A stretch of 64,000 bases of DNA, taken from Linum tenue (Eukaryota; Streptophyta; Magnoliopsida; Malpighiales; Linaceae). The notes under the pieces were generated by a model. That model saw only the letters and a program-made list of their open reading frames with translations, searched no databases and was not told the origin of the DNA. The first letter of the stretch is position 1; the number at the start of each line of letters is the position of its first letter. Below, in pieces: positions 31,108-42,364 of the stretch. The position numbers and the translations under genes were made by a program. The stretch is from NCBI GenBank assembly GCA_946122785.1, contig CAMGYJ010000006.1:70743676-70807675 (forward strand), in the 5' to 3' direction.

Positions 31108-33700
31108 GGAAGGAACTGGTTATTACTGGGTTTAGCTGTGGTATTGGGTTTGGCAGACATCATCAATGGTGGTATTACCAGCAGTTTCGTCAGAAGCTCC
31201 GATTTGGTTCATGATATGCCGCTAGACAGCGATGTATTCAAAATCCCTCGCGGTTACAATGCCCCCTAAACAGGTAAACTTGAAGGTTTTAAGCTTTGCT
31301 GCAAACTTCTTTTGCAGTTTGATCCAATTAAAAACGCAAAATAGCTCCTTGTACAGTGAAGATTTGATTACCTGATCTGGATCCCAGATGACAACTTGCT
31401 CGAAAGTTCCTGACTTTGATTGCATGTTCTGCTTTTGATCTCAACAGATGGAACTAGCACAATTGTTTTGTTCTTCATGTTTGGCATTAGATTTTCAGTT
31501 CGCTGATATGTGTATAGGCATGATGGTCCCAATTCAACCTGTTTAAGAAAGTAAATTTTGACTTTTCATTCTCTTTCTGTCCATTGCTGAACACAGAAAC
31601 ATATTCAATTCAAATTTGTTTGTCTTGATTTCTTTTCTGAAATGTGGAAAAGGGTCCACATTACACAAGGAGACCACGAGGGCAAGGGGATTCTGGTGTC
31701 TTGAGTGGCTCCAAATGAGCCTGGCTCAAATGCAGTTGAGTATTGGCTTAAAGGCAGCAAGCTAAAGAGTCGTGCTGAAGGAATTGTTACGAAGTACAAG
31801 TATGTCAATTATACTTCTGGCTACATTCTCCATTGCACCATTTAAGGCTTTGAGGTATATGCATGATCCATAATGTAATTCATTGAGAAAGTTGGTAGCT
31901 GCATATGTGCATTCTACCTGTTTTAAATCTCATGACCAACTTCTGTACTTTAACTGTTACAGTTTGACAACAAGTACTACTATGAGGTGGGGATCGGAAG
32001 CAACTTGACCAGGCAATTCTGGTTCACAACACCTCCTAAACCAGGCCCTGATGTCCAGTGTACTTTTGGCCTCATAGGTGATCTGGGTTTAAACTCATGA
32101 TTCGAACCAGACAATTGATCGCTATCTATCCAATCCTGTGGCACCAAAGACATTGCCGTTTGTGGGTGACCTCTCTTATGCTGATGCTTATCCGTTGCAT
32201 GACAATTTAAGGTCGAACGGGGAAGAAATTACCTAGAGATTGGTATGTATAACCTCCCTCTCATCTTGTGTACTAGATAGATGACCAAAATGGTTGTTTG
32301 GTGTGTAATTGCAGGGCGAACCTAAACCATTCAAGCCTTACACCGTTATCGTGTCCTATATAAAGCATCAGGCAGTACATCTCCGCTAGGGTACTATGTT
32401 AAGAGGGCTTCTGCTTACATTATCGTCCTCTCCAGCTACTCTGCTTATGGTAACTGCAGCATCATCATATATCTGAGCTTCTGCACTAATATTGAGTTAG
32501 AGGGTTTGATTTTGATTTTAATCTTTGTTTCCATCTCTATATCTTAATGTTGCAAATCCAAGGATGGAAGATTATATGCGAATTTGAGTAAAATTCCTCT
32601 TTTGCAGGGAAGTGCACTCCTAGATACAGGTGGCTAGAAGAGGAGCTGCAAAAAGTGAGCAGCACAGCGAGACACGTGGCTCGTAGTAATCATGCACAGT
32701 CCATTTTATCATAGCTATGGGCACCACTATATCGAAGGGGAAACCACGCGAGTGATGTACGAGGAATGGTTTGTACAATACAGGTTTGATGCTGCCTTTG
32801 CCGGACATGTTCATGCTTGCGAATGATCTGTGAGTACACATTCACCCTTTCTTACATCTTCCCTAATTTGTTTGCATCCAGTGTCGCGTCGCATGGATGC
32901 TTTTGTTTCGCGTTGAATTTGTTTTATGTGCGGTGTCATGTTTCCCTTTCGACGCGTCTTCTGCATTTGACTGCAGACTAAGCTGAGAAGTTTGTGGTTG
33001 TGGTTGGAAGAAGAGTATGCGTAGTTCGTTTCAATGTGAGAAGTTGTCACACGGTCCTTTTTTCCTTAAATGGTTTGTCCTTGTCTTGTGGATTGATGTC
33101 ATGCTTTCCAGAAACAGACGTAGCTGCAATATGAACACCTTAAATGGATGATGCATTGGTAGGTTTGACACAATGGGCGTGCAGCGATTTAGTTCACACT
33201 CTGTCTGTTTAGTTATCTGGATTAATTGACGGGAAAGGAACGCGTTTTCCTTGTATATTTTTATGCTGATTCGGGTTCAATTGTGGACCGGATCAGATCA
33301 ATCATACTCATGAGTCGCATCTTTCATGTCCCCCCTCCTATGCAGTCCAACTGTAACAAAGACCATGTAACTAGGGATGATAATGCTCTTATGTTGTCTT
33401 CATCCCAAGGAGCGTGTATCAATCCGTCCGGTCTGCATCACCATAGGAGATGTTGGGAATCTTGAAGGATTGCTTACAGAGTAACACTCTGCTCCTCTGG
33501 GTGCATATACCAACCATATCAGGGCTCATGAGTTCTTTTTTTTGCTCTTGGAAGCATGATGCCTCAGCCAGCTTACTCAGCCTTCCGAGAACACACGCCT
33601 ATTTCGATTTGGCATCGGAATCAAAGATGGTTATGCTGTCGAAGCCGATTCCTAGTGGTTGCTCAACAGACACGCACTGGCTGCAGCCCTTGGCCGAGTC
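31108..33700 (+). pseudogene. Purple acid phosphatase PAP-C, pseudogene
   Basis: All parts of the PAP-B model from exon 1 on can be found in order, but broken. Exon 1 (to about 31266) encodes [17 protein letters not shown], then hits TAA in place of the final glutamine codons. Exon 2 (about 31654-31853) has TGA at 31702-31704 in place of a tryptophan codon and TAA at 31843-31845. Exon 3 (31963 on) runs straight into exon 4 without the intron. Exon 4 is frameshifted and lacks the GNHD motif. Exon 5 (32315-32449) is frameshifted. Exon 6 (32608-32829) ends with a stop inside the GHVHAYERS motif. Exon 7 (about 33409-33480) and exon 8 remnants (about 33556-33660) follow. No functional enzyme is possible. 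Confidence 0.93.
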
Positions 33701-34379
33701 GTCGCAGGCTGCCGCGATTTTGAAGAGGTGTGTTTCGAGCCACCTTTCGGAATATGTATAATCCGAGTTGTTGGGATCGAATGTTCCACTTCAAAGTTAG
33801 GAACTCTTTGTTGTGGGTTTGGTTCAAGAGCTTATAATCAATCCACATAAATGAAAAAAGTGTTATACAAATCTTCACGTGCATGATAGGTGAATTGAGG
33901 ATCAATCTCTCTTTCGTTAGTTCCAATTAAGCTCAACACCAGAACTGGACAAACCATAGTTACATTGTATACATCAGCCAACACCAGTCCAATATTAAGC
34001 ACGTGGGGCTGATCAAGCACACGTGATTTCTATCATTACAACAACTATAGACTATGTCTCATGGGATATTTACACTGAACACACAGAGAGGGACAGACTG
34101 AGAAGAAATAGCCACCAAACCAAATCATAGGACGGTGGGCTTTCCTCGTACAGTACAATACATACAACTGTTACTAGCTCTGCCTATTTTTATGCTATTT
34201 ATTTGCAAACTCGCTGCTGGTATATATACAAATTTATACACTATTCCATTTCCACATCTCTAATTTCCTACATATTCCATAAAAATCAGACAATCATTAA
34301 ACCTGATTAATGGATCATGATGTCTTTTGTTTTAATTGGTTCCAAGTGCATGATATGGTCGAATTAATTAATTTACAAT
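33701..34379. other. Intergenic, between PAP-C and the DREB gene
   Basis: AT-rich. It should include the 3' UTR of the minus-strand DREB gene on its right side. No other feature was recognised. Confidence 0.4.
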
Positions 34380-34598
34380 TTACATGCACCATGGAGTCGT
34401 TGTTGTGCTGGCCGCCGCCCCCGCCGCCGCATCCCACCCTTCCATCACCCCTCCGGCAAACACCCCCGCCGGTTCTTGCATCGCCACCGGGAAATCCAAC
34501 GACATCGCCGCCTCCTCCCATATCGAATCGTCGAACAACGGCAAGTTCACCTGCAAATTCGACCAGAACTCGCCCCCCCTACCTCGTAATAACCACAA
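34380..34598 (-). other. Out-of-frame C-terminal part of the DREB2D-like gene
   Basis: In a different minus-strand frame the DNA just downstream encodes DDSIWEEAAMSLDFP, then stops at about 34380. DREB2D proteins carry a closely similar C-terminal acidic motif (SIWEEATMSLGFP type), so this is very probably the real C-terminus. The frame change coincides with the 7-base C run at 34573-34579 (G run on the coding strand). Confidence 0.75.
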
Positions 34599-35245
34599 TC
34601 ATTACTCCCCACCGTGTCCCCGCTCGAATTCGAGTATCCCATTGCCGCCGCCTCAAAGGACAGGTCAAAGTTGCCTATTATGGTGGTGGATACGTTATTC
34701 GAGGAGGACGATGAGGAGAAAGAAGGTGAAGATGACAGAGAAGGAGAACCACCACCACCACATATATATGGTGTGACGGTCCCTGAAACAGCTGAATAGG
34801 ACTCAGGTTTCAGGGACTGTGTAGGGTCCACATCCCTAAGAGGGGTGTGACCGAAGCTGCCCGAGCTGCTGCTGCCGTTGTTGACAGGATGGTGCTGTTG
34901 TTGTTGCAGCAGCAGCTCGGGCAGGTTGAGCTTGGCCTCGGGACCGTAGAGCTTGCGAGCCGCGGCGTCGTAGGCGATGGCGGCCTCGTGAGAGGTATCA
35001 AAGGTGCCGAGCCAGAGGCGGGCCCCGCGGTTGGGCTCGCGGATCTCGGCGACCCACTTGCCCCATGTCCGCTGACGGACGCCCTTGTAGCTGCACAGGG
35101 CGTTCTCGGGCCCGCCTTTCCCTCGCATGCAGCCTTTTCTCGAGCTGGCCTGGGCCGGCGGCTTCCGGGCTTGTGGCTGCTGCGGCGGCTGCTTCCTGCC
35201 GTCGGGCCCGGGTCCGGCCATGGTGGAGGATGATGACGTGGCCAT
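34547..35245 (-). CDS. DREB2D-like AP2/ERF transcription factor
   Basis: The 232-residue single-exon frame has one AP2/ERF DNA-binding domain at about residues 53-110 ([41 protein letters not shown]). Immediately before it is the DREB2 signature [16 protein letters not shown]. The V14 and E19 positions characteristic of DREB proteins are present, so it should bind DRE/CRT elements (core CCGAC) in drought, heat or osmotic-stress genes. Extra residues are low-complexity serine, glutamine and glycine. The frame as read ends at TGA right after a G7 run; a conserved C-terminal motif continues in another frame (34380-34598). Of the Arabidopsis members, DREB2D is the closest I recall. The nucleus is its expected place of action. 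Confidence 0.92.
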   Translation of the reverse strand: MATSSSSTMAGPGPDGRKQPPQQPQARKPPAQASSRKGCMRGKGGPENALCSYKGVRQRTWGKWVAEIREPNRGARLWLGTFDTSHEAAIAYDAAARKLYGPEAKLNLPELLLQQQQHHPVNNGSSSSGSFGHTPLRDVDPTQSLKPESYSAVSGTVTPYICGGGGSPSLSSSPSFSSSSSSNNVSTTIIGNFDLSFEAAAMGYSNSSGDTVGSNDCGYYEVGGASSGRICR

Positions 35246-36719
35246 TAGGAAAGAGGGAGGGGGGAACGAAAAGGTGTTGATAAGGACTGGTTTTGGTGGG
35301 GAAAGATTTTAGTAAGAGTTTGTTGGGGGGAAGGAAGGAGGGCGCTGGATTTGGCGTATTTATAATAGTGCGATGGAGAGAGAGGATAAGAGGGGAAAAG
35401 GGGAACAAAGGAAGGCATCGTTTGGCTTGGCAATTTTGTAAAGAAAACGGGTTTGTTGTGTGCTTGTTTGTGTCGGAAGGAGACACAACACTAGCTAATT
35501 CTGGAGTTGATTAACGTCATTTGGTGATTATTTATGTAAGTATATGAATTTATTTGTTTACATAAGAATTGTGGTTATTCTTATAAATAGAACCCGAAAT
35601 CTTTTCTTTCTTTTTCAAATAATTTATATGGACTATATTTTGTGGCCTCATGTATTCAAGTGGTATCCTAAATCTTTTCTTTCCTCGATGATACACATAT
35701 TATACATGCACATGGCATGATGTGCTTGTAAACCAATTTTTTATGACAAGGAACCACTTTTTACAGGTATCGCTTGAGTGACATACTCATCAGGTAAATT
35801 TCAGGGTTGTTGGCCTATTAGGATGTTGGCTGATACAAGACGCGAACTATCCTACCAGAACGACTAAAATATATACTCTTCTCATTCAGAATGTTATTGC
35901 AAAACCCCAACCAATGATAACACCTTTCGAAGATCGAACTTGAAATCTTCAGATCGCCTACACGAAAGACGAACCGTTTGACTATCGCCCTGCATCTTCT
36001 CCCCCCATTTTCTCAACAATCCAGCAAACCAAACAAGCCCTGAAAAAAAATGAGCTGGGAGAGTGAAAACGTGGGGGGTACAGATGGCTGCTGTGGGGGC
36101 GGAGACTTGGCGAGAAGTGAAAGGATTATATTGCTATAAAATCTAATATTCTCAGGTTTGCCAAGTGGGTTTTGTCCCAACGAGACAGCTCATCATGTGA
36201 CCTTAGGGTAAAAAACGAGGAGGCTAGCTGGGCAGGAACGATGCAGTTAAAGGCGGCGCTGTACTTAACCATTTGGTGTTTCCTAAGCACTTAATTAGAA
36301 AGTCCAAGTTAGAGCTTGCAAAAGTTTAGGGTTTGATTCAAATGGATATACTAGTCTACTGGTGTTGAGCCTAAGCTAATTCTTGAGTCCAAACTTTTGA
36401 TACCAAAACTATTTAATATCGTCATGAACGACATATACGTAATACATCCAATCATGTTCAATGGATATAATGTTAATTCAGGTATTTCACTTGTTTTGAA
36501 GTGTCATGATTAACGACGATATCGATCTTCATCAGAAGCTCAATATATATGATACTTTAATGTACATAAATGTACAAATTGATTCAATCGGTAGGTCTCT
36601 CTCAATATAGGGTCTCATGAATGACAAAGTAATTTGAGGATTGCATGCAATTACAACATCAATGGATTTTTTTTTATCTCATGTGATTATTGTATAAGAA
36701 GGAAGACACTCTGATTTAG
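35246..36719. other. DREB upstream region and intergenic DNA
   Basis: Just right of 35245 is the DREB leader and promoter, with a TATTTATA-like stretch near 35357. From about 35530 no gene was recognised. A possible tRNA-derived short repeat around 35760-36000 was not firm enough to call. Confidence 0.4.
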
Positions 36720-36727
36720 ACTAACTA

Positions 36728-37091
36728 GTCGGGGTGGCTATTTGGTCTGGGCTTTTTGGTTTTACCCGAAATCGAGACCGAACCAGGACCGGATAGCAAA
36801 CAATCCAATCCCATTTTGAGCTTAGATTTGAGATAAAAAAACCGTTCGGGACCGGTCCAAAAACCAGATGAGAGAGCCCAATATCCAAAACTTAACCAAC
36901 TCCTCACCTTTTGAGGCCCCAAGCGGCCAAGCCACTCAAATCCCCACAACCTCAATCTAAAACCAAGACCGAATTGGGACAGGACCGGACTGTATCCAAT
37001 CCAATCTTTGGCTCTTATATTTCCGAAAAACCAAATCGGGATCAGATCAATTTGGACCAATTTAACCGAATCGGAGCGTATATTCACTCCT
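36728..37091. mobile_element. hAT-type MITE, 364 bp
   Basis: A perfect 8-bp duplication ACTAACTA flanks it (36720-36727 and 37092-37099). The ends are weakly inverted (GGGGTGGCTATTTGG versus AGGAGTGAATATACG). The interior repeats ACCGAA/GGTCC-type words and has no credible gene. Confidence 0.68.
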
Positions 37092-37099
37092 ACTAACTA

Positions 37100-38743
37100 G
37101 GGATCAACAATTAGTCTCTTTGATGATGTGAGTTGAAAGACACCGATATAATTAAGCACGCAAGCATAAGATAAAGGATGTTCATGTGGGTTATGAAGAA
37201 GCTAATTGGACTAATTAAGGTCATTACTCACTAACTAATGGGATTGGAGGGCGAAAGGAGTTTAGGGTGAGTAGAGGGTTGGGAAGAGGATAAGGCCATG
37301 AGAAAAAGGCTGAGATCAAGAAAGGGGGGAATGTATTGTTACCAAAAGACAAAACAGGAAAAACTTAAACACACCACCAACGGCTGCATGGCTTAAATTT
37401 TTCACTTCATGGGGATGTGTTTTCGCCTTTTTCATACACGTGGGGAATTCCGTAGCACTCAAACTCAACTGTATAAGGTGGCAAACTTTGCGATCATATC
37501 TAGTCTATATTCATGCATGCTGGTGAGTGGTGAAGAAAGGAGGTCTATTACAATATCGATCACTGAACTTTGGGTTCTAACAAATTTTTTCTCTAAAATT
37601 CTCAGACCAAACTACGATTAATAAGTTAATAGATTCTGTTTTGGCAAATAAAATATTCAAGCTGCGCCCCTTAATTACTTCTTTTCAAACGCTTTTCTCC
37701 CGCGACAACAATCGATTGACGACATTCAGTCTACATACGTAGTTACATGCAAAACATGCAGTTAACAAGTGTCCTGCCGACATGCATGCCCGTTTTGGAG
37801 TAGCATTTGTCTGTCTTACGGAGCTGCCCTGATAAGTGATAACAAAAAAGATTGTTCTGTCTGCAGATATATATGGTATCGGCCAGGTACAATGAAACAT
37901 GTGAAGATTATCCGCTACATTCGTCCAAAAAACAGAGTCAACCTTACTTGTCAATGTACAGAGCTAGAGTGGAAGAGTTCAAAGGTACTATGACTTCCGT
38001 ACCTTTACTACGTACCTTGCACTGAATATGGCAAATGGCAAATTCAGTTTCTGGGACAACCAGCATGTGGCAGAAACGGGGGCGCGATTAATGTCGGACG
38101 CAGAAGAAGACGTTTTCTTCAGTGGTCGGATAGTTTACGACTACTTCCTTGAAAATATTCATATCAGAGATGTCGAGACATGTGCATTCTAAAGGTTTGA
38201 AGTTTGATTATGAAATTATGAGTCATTACTCACAGCATTACTCTTTCTAAATTTCATTTGATGATATCATCACATACTTATAAGTTATAATCCTAGTGGT
38301 TAAGATGGTGAACTCATTTGATGAAAATTTTAAATATTACTCCATCGATGAAATTAAAGTCAACTATTTCTTACAAGTGCTTTTACAATAATATCCTTGG
38401 TATTAATGATTTCAAATCCAAAAGTAGTAAGGGTTTTCTTGTAAAGGTGAGTTAAAGTTAATGTAGGGTCCACTAATTTCATCACTCCCTCCACCAATTC
38501 CGACCACTTTTGGTAGGATTTAGAATTTTCCAACCTTTTACCTTTTGGAATTTCATTTCCTTTTTACTTTTTACTTCCAAACATGAGAATCATGAAAAGT
38601 TTGAGAATCGGAATTCCATTTCAGCCTTTTCCAAACAGGCTGTAAAGATAAGAAGGTAAGAGAAATTGCATCGTCTACCGTGCTAACTTGACACTTAAGT
38701 TAATATGGAGTTCTTATGCTATTGTGAAGGTTTCTTTCTACAC
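37100..38743. other. Intergenic, no gene seen
   Basis: AT-rich DNA without a supportable coding region or RNA gene. The right edge abuts the Harbinger-type element. Confidence 0.4.
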
Positions 38744-38746
38744 TTA

Positions 38747-39586
38747 GGGGTCGTTTGCTTCATGGATTTAAAAATAAGGGTTTTGTAATTTAAAAACCCA
38801 AGGATTTATCAAGGATTTGAGGCATCATGGATTTGTAACAATTCTTTGTTTGTTGGGATGTTTTTATCAAGGATTTAAAGGTGTGGGATTTACTACTTGA
38901 AGTCAAAAATTACATTACTGCCCTTTTCGATATGTTTGACATGTTTATGATATGTACACAAAACAAGGACAAAACTTCAAAATTACCTTACTATCATTTT
39001 CTATATGTTTGACATGTTTATGATATGTACACAAAACAAGGACAATACATACTAATAAGCATAATGTTGCCACATGGACAATAATAATAAACGAGAAAAT
39101 TCCGTTTTAACTTTTAACGTAACATAATCAATTACCAATTCTTTGTCCTCCTTTTCAAAAGTGACATATAACAACATATATTAGAATCAGGAGAACAAAG
39201 AATTACACGTTCCATGAAAAGGTCAAAGAAAACTAGAACACAAGAAATGATATAAAAAATCTAACTCATGTTTGCACATTAATTGAACGTTTATATTATT
39301 CATTTATTGTTAATTATAATGTATAATAGTTAAATTTGAGGGCAACCTTGGAATATTAAAAGTGCATGAGGGTATATGGGTGAAATCTCATCAAGGATTT
39401 ATGTCATGTTCCAAATCCCACATCAACATGTGGGATTTATAAGTCTGTGGGGTCCACGATTTGGACCCTTAAAATCCGTGGGCCCCACGGATTTGGTCTC
39501 CAAAAAAGGGGCAAGCAAACAACGGATTGTACCTAAATCCTTGATAGTTGGTTTTTTGGTACCAAATCCTTGAAGCAAACGACCCC
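38747..39586. mobile_element. PIF/Harbinger-type non-autonomous element, 840 bp
   Basis: Inverted ends GGGGTCGTTTGCTTCA and TGAAGCAAACGACCCC lie exactly between TTA (38744-38746) and TTA (39587-39589), the 3-bp target duplication typical of PIF/Harbinger. Subterminal regions repeat GGATTT/AAATCC words, and a palindrome around GTGGGGTCCACG and GTGGGCCCCACGG lies near the right end. No transposase. It is related to the MITE in intron 4 of PAP-B. Confidence 0.88.
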
Positions 39587-39747
39587 TTAAGTTCAAATGA
39601 ATTGAACACAGACACAGCACAAAGGTTTCTTGCATGACTTGGCAAATATGTACAGCGGATACAACATATTTGTTTTGAGCTATTGCTTAGAAGGGGTTCA
39701 TCCCACTACACGTTCATTCTCTTGGTCTTGTGTTCCATGTTAAGGGT

Positions 39748-42111
39748 TCATTCAGAATCTCTGCACTGTCGTAAGGCCGCTCGAATCTGCTTCAACATCT
39801 CCTTTACCCTGACCCCTTTCCTGGAAGCAACAAGCCAAGGAACATATATATGATGATTGGAACTAAAACCCTAGTATCCCTGTTCAAGAGAAAAAAAGTA
39901 TATGAAACATCGTGCAAACTTACAGTACACTAACTCCCACAACAGCGACGGGGCGAGCATAGTCCTCCAAATCCTTTTCCTCTTCTTCATCAGAAGTACG
40001 AGGAACCAATTTATCACTTGCCTCAAGCACCGTTTGTGGGTTCATTGGCAACACATCCGTACCTATTCTCGATATCTCTTCAGTCAAGGATTGAAGCCTC
40101 TCATTTGCCTGGAGAAAGGAAATCGAGTGTTGCGGGGAAAACCATGTAGATAGATGTATGTCAGACATTCACACAACTGGGCATTGAGATATTTGGAGGA
40201 GCGAAAGGGAATCAACACACCTGAGGAAGGTCAATCTTATTGAGCACCACCAGATAAGGTCTTCGAAGGTACTCGGGATTGTACATCCTCAACTCCTGCA
40301 ACATTACCGGTTGGTTTAGTTTATATCAAGAGGGGAACCACAGAATTGGAATCAATAGATTTCCCAAGATGCCTTACTTCTCTGACGGTTCTGTAGTCAT
40401 TCACAGGGTCCTCTGCTGCTGCATCAACGACATGAACAAGCACCCGAGTCCTCCTAAGGTGTCTTAGAAAATTTCGTCCAAGACCCTGAGTAGTAAGGGA
40501 GATGTCAGAAATTTTGGTCACGAGAAGACTGGAAGTGATTGGTGGATTAGCAGCTCAAGTATCAATACCTTGCCCAAATGAGCACCCTCTATAAGACCAG
40601 GCAAATCTGCCAATGTTGCTGCAGATGAATACATCTCCGGCCCCAAAGCTGGATCACCATCAAGACGGCCAAGGTTTGGCATCAAGGTTGTAAAAGGGTA
40701 ATCAGCAATGTCAGGTTTTGCAAGTGTAATAGCGGACAAAAGTGTTGATTTCCCAGCATTTGGGAGGCCCTGCAAGAGTAAACTTTTCAAGTCAAACCAA
40801 TCCTATATGTGTAAAATGAAAAGGCAGAGACTTTAAACTAGGCAACACTTACAACTAAACCAACATCAGCTACAACTCGTAGAATTAACTCCAAACTAAC
40901 TTCCTCCCCAGGCTGCCCATGAGTTAACACCTGCAATGAGTTATTGAAAAGGCAATCAAGAGGAATTGTTGCCAACTTAAACTAGCCAAACCATATCATA
41001 GAATCATGAGTCGATGATTAACTTTACCTTGTCACTATCATCTCTCAGCACGTTACTGGTTAGACTCATAAGCTTTTTCTTCTTATGTTCTGGCGCGTCC
41101 AGCAAGCTAATCTGTCAAAAAACCAAGAAACAGTATCACAATTACAGAAATTCAAGCAAAATACAGTAGCATTCAAGCTACTATCTTGGACCATATATCA
41201 TAATTACCAAAGATTTGTGCACGACTTACCCCTCCTTGTCCACCTCTAGCAACGAGTATTTCCTGACCAGGTTGCGTTAAATCAGCCAACAACTTGCCTC
41301 TTTTTTGCTTCACAACAGTACCTGTAATGCAACACAGCAAAGCAAGACAGGTTCAACATATTTGTGGAAGGACATGCAATGCATAGATATTCGACAGCGG
41401 GCAGCCTACAAACCTAGTGGTACGGGGATACGCAAGCTAGGGGAAGCAAACCCATTGCGCAACTGGGGAGTCAACACTCCCGTGGAATCCACATTTCCAC
41501 CTCTTTTGGCACTGAACCGCCCCTTTTTATGCAACTCCAACAGCGTATCTCTCCCCTCGTCTGCATAAACAACAATATCCCCTCCGTGCCCACCAACAGG
41601 CAGAACAAGCGACCCGTCAAAATCCCTTTTGATCGAGCCCTTTATCCTCGCCTTTTCCTTCTCTAGCTTCCCAACAGGCTTGGCAGGACTCTGGTTAGGC
41701 ATCTTGAGGATAGCCCCATGGCCTCCATCGCCAGAACGAACAGATATGATCACCTGATCGAAGTACTTGTGAGGCTCCTTTATCAGGGAATCAGGGTTCG
41801 TGCCCCCAGGAGCCTGCTTCAATTTTGCGAGCTTGCACTCGATCTGGTAAGATCCTAACTTTTCGAAATTGCACCTGCGAAGGAAGAAGAGCAGCAGGGC
41901 TCAGGTTTTCACTGCGGCATTTCTACAAACACTTAGCCTGCAATTTCGAGAAGGGGGGAAAAGAAGACTTAAACGCAGACGAAGACGGATAGTGGAACAG
42001 AAAAAAAGATAAAAAAAACCTTTCTGGATAATGTAGACGCTGGAATAGCCTCCGGTCGCCGCCGTGAGGCCGGAGAAAGGAAGATGGCGGAAGAGTAGAT
42101 AGGGAGAGCAT
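39748..42111 (-). CDS. Obg-family GTPase, organellar
   Basis: Ten exons on the minus strand: 42111-42020, 41874-41414, 41321-41230, 41111-41028, 40930-40853, 40769-40569, 40485-40378, 40295-40221, 40108-39924 and 39820-39748. All have GT-AG borders; together 1449 bp (482 residues). The N-terminus is Ser/Arg-rich like an organelle presequence. The glycine-rich Obg fold follows ([33 protein letters not shown]). Then comes the G domain: G1 GLPNAGKST (270-278), G2 DYPFTT, G3 DLPG (324-327), G4 NKID (391-394). Obg proteins act in ribosome maturation; plant members serve plastids or mitochondria. The length is nearer the shorter Arabidopsis Obg (about 490 residues, as recalled) than the long plastid ObgC (about 680), so a mitochondrial ObgM-like assignment is favoured but not certain. 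Confidence 0.93.
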
Positions 42112-42364
42112 TATCTGTAGAGAACTGCGGAGGGAGTTCGTTGGGTTTAGGCGGGTTTCCTGGCAACAGAAAATATGGCGGGTGGATCGTTTTGGACGTG
42201 TAATATGTGGAACGGGTTTACCTCTTAACTAAGCCCGATAAACTATCGGACTTCAAGCCCATGAACTAAGAGCTTTTAAGCCCAAATGCCTATCTCTGAA
42301 TTTCCTTCTTGTCACAAAATCAAATCAACTGGCCGGTTACCAAACAGAGCTTTTTACTTAAGAA
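42112..42364. other. Obg gene upstream region
   Basis: Short flank holding the Obg leader and promoter; no TATA box was picked out. It ends at host base A 42364 next to the Helitron. Confidence 0.4.

Noticed and set aside
35760..36010. Possible tRNA-derived SINE (phrases like AGTTCGATCT and AAACGGTTCGTC on the minus strand)
   Set aside because: No clear A box/B box spacing, tail or target duplication could be shown.
38260..38480. tRNA-like phrase AGTGGTTAAGATGG as a SINE
   Set aside because: A single A-box-like word without a matching B box, tail or flanking repeat.
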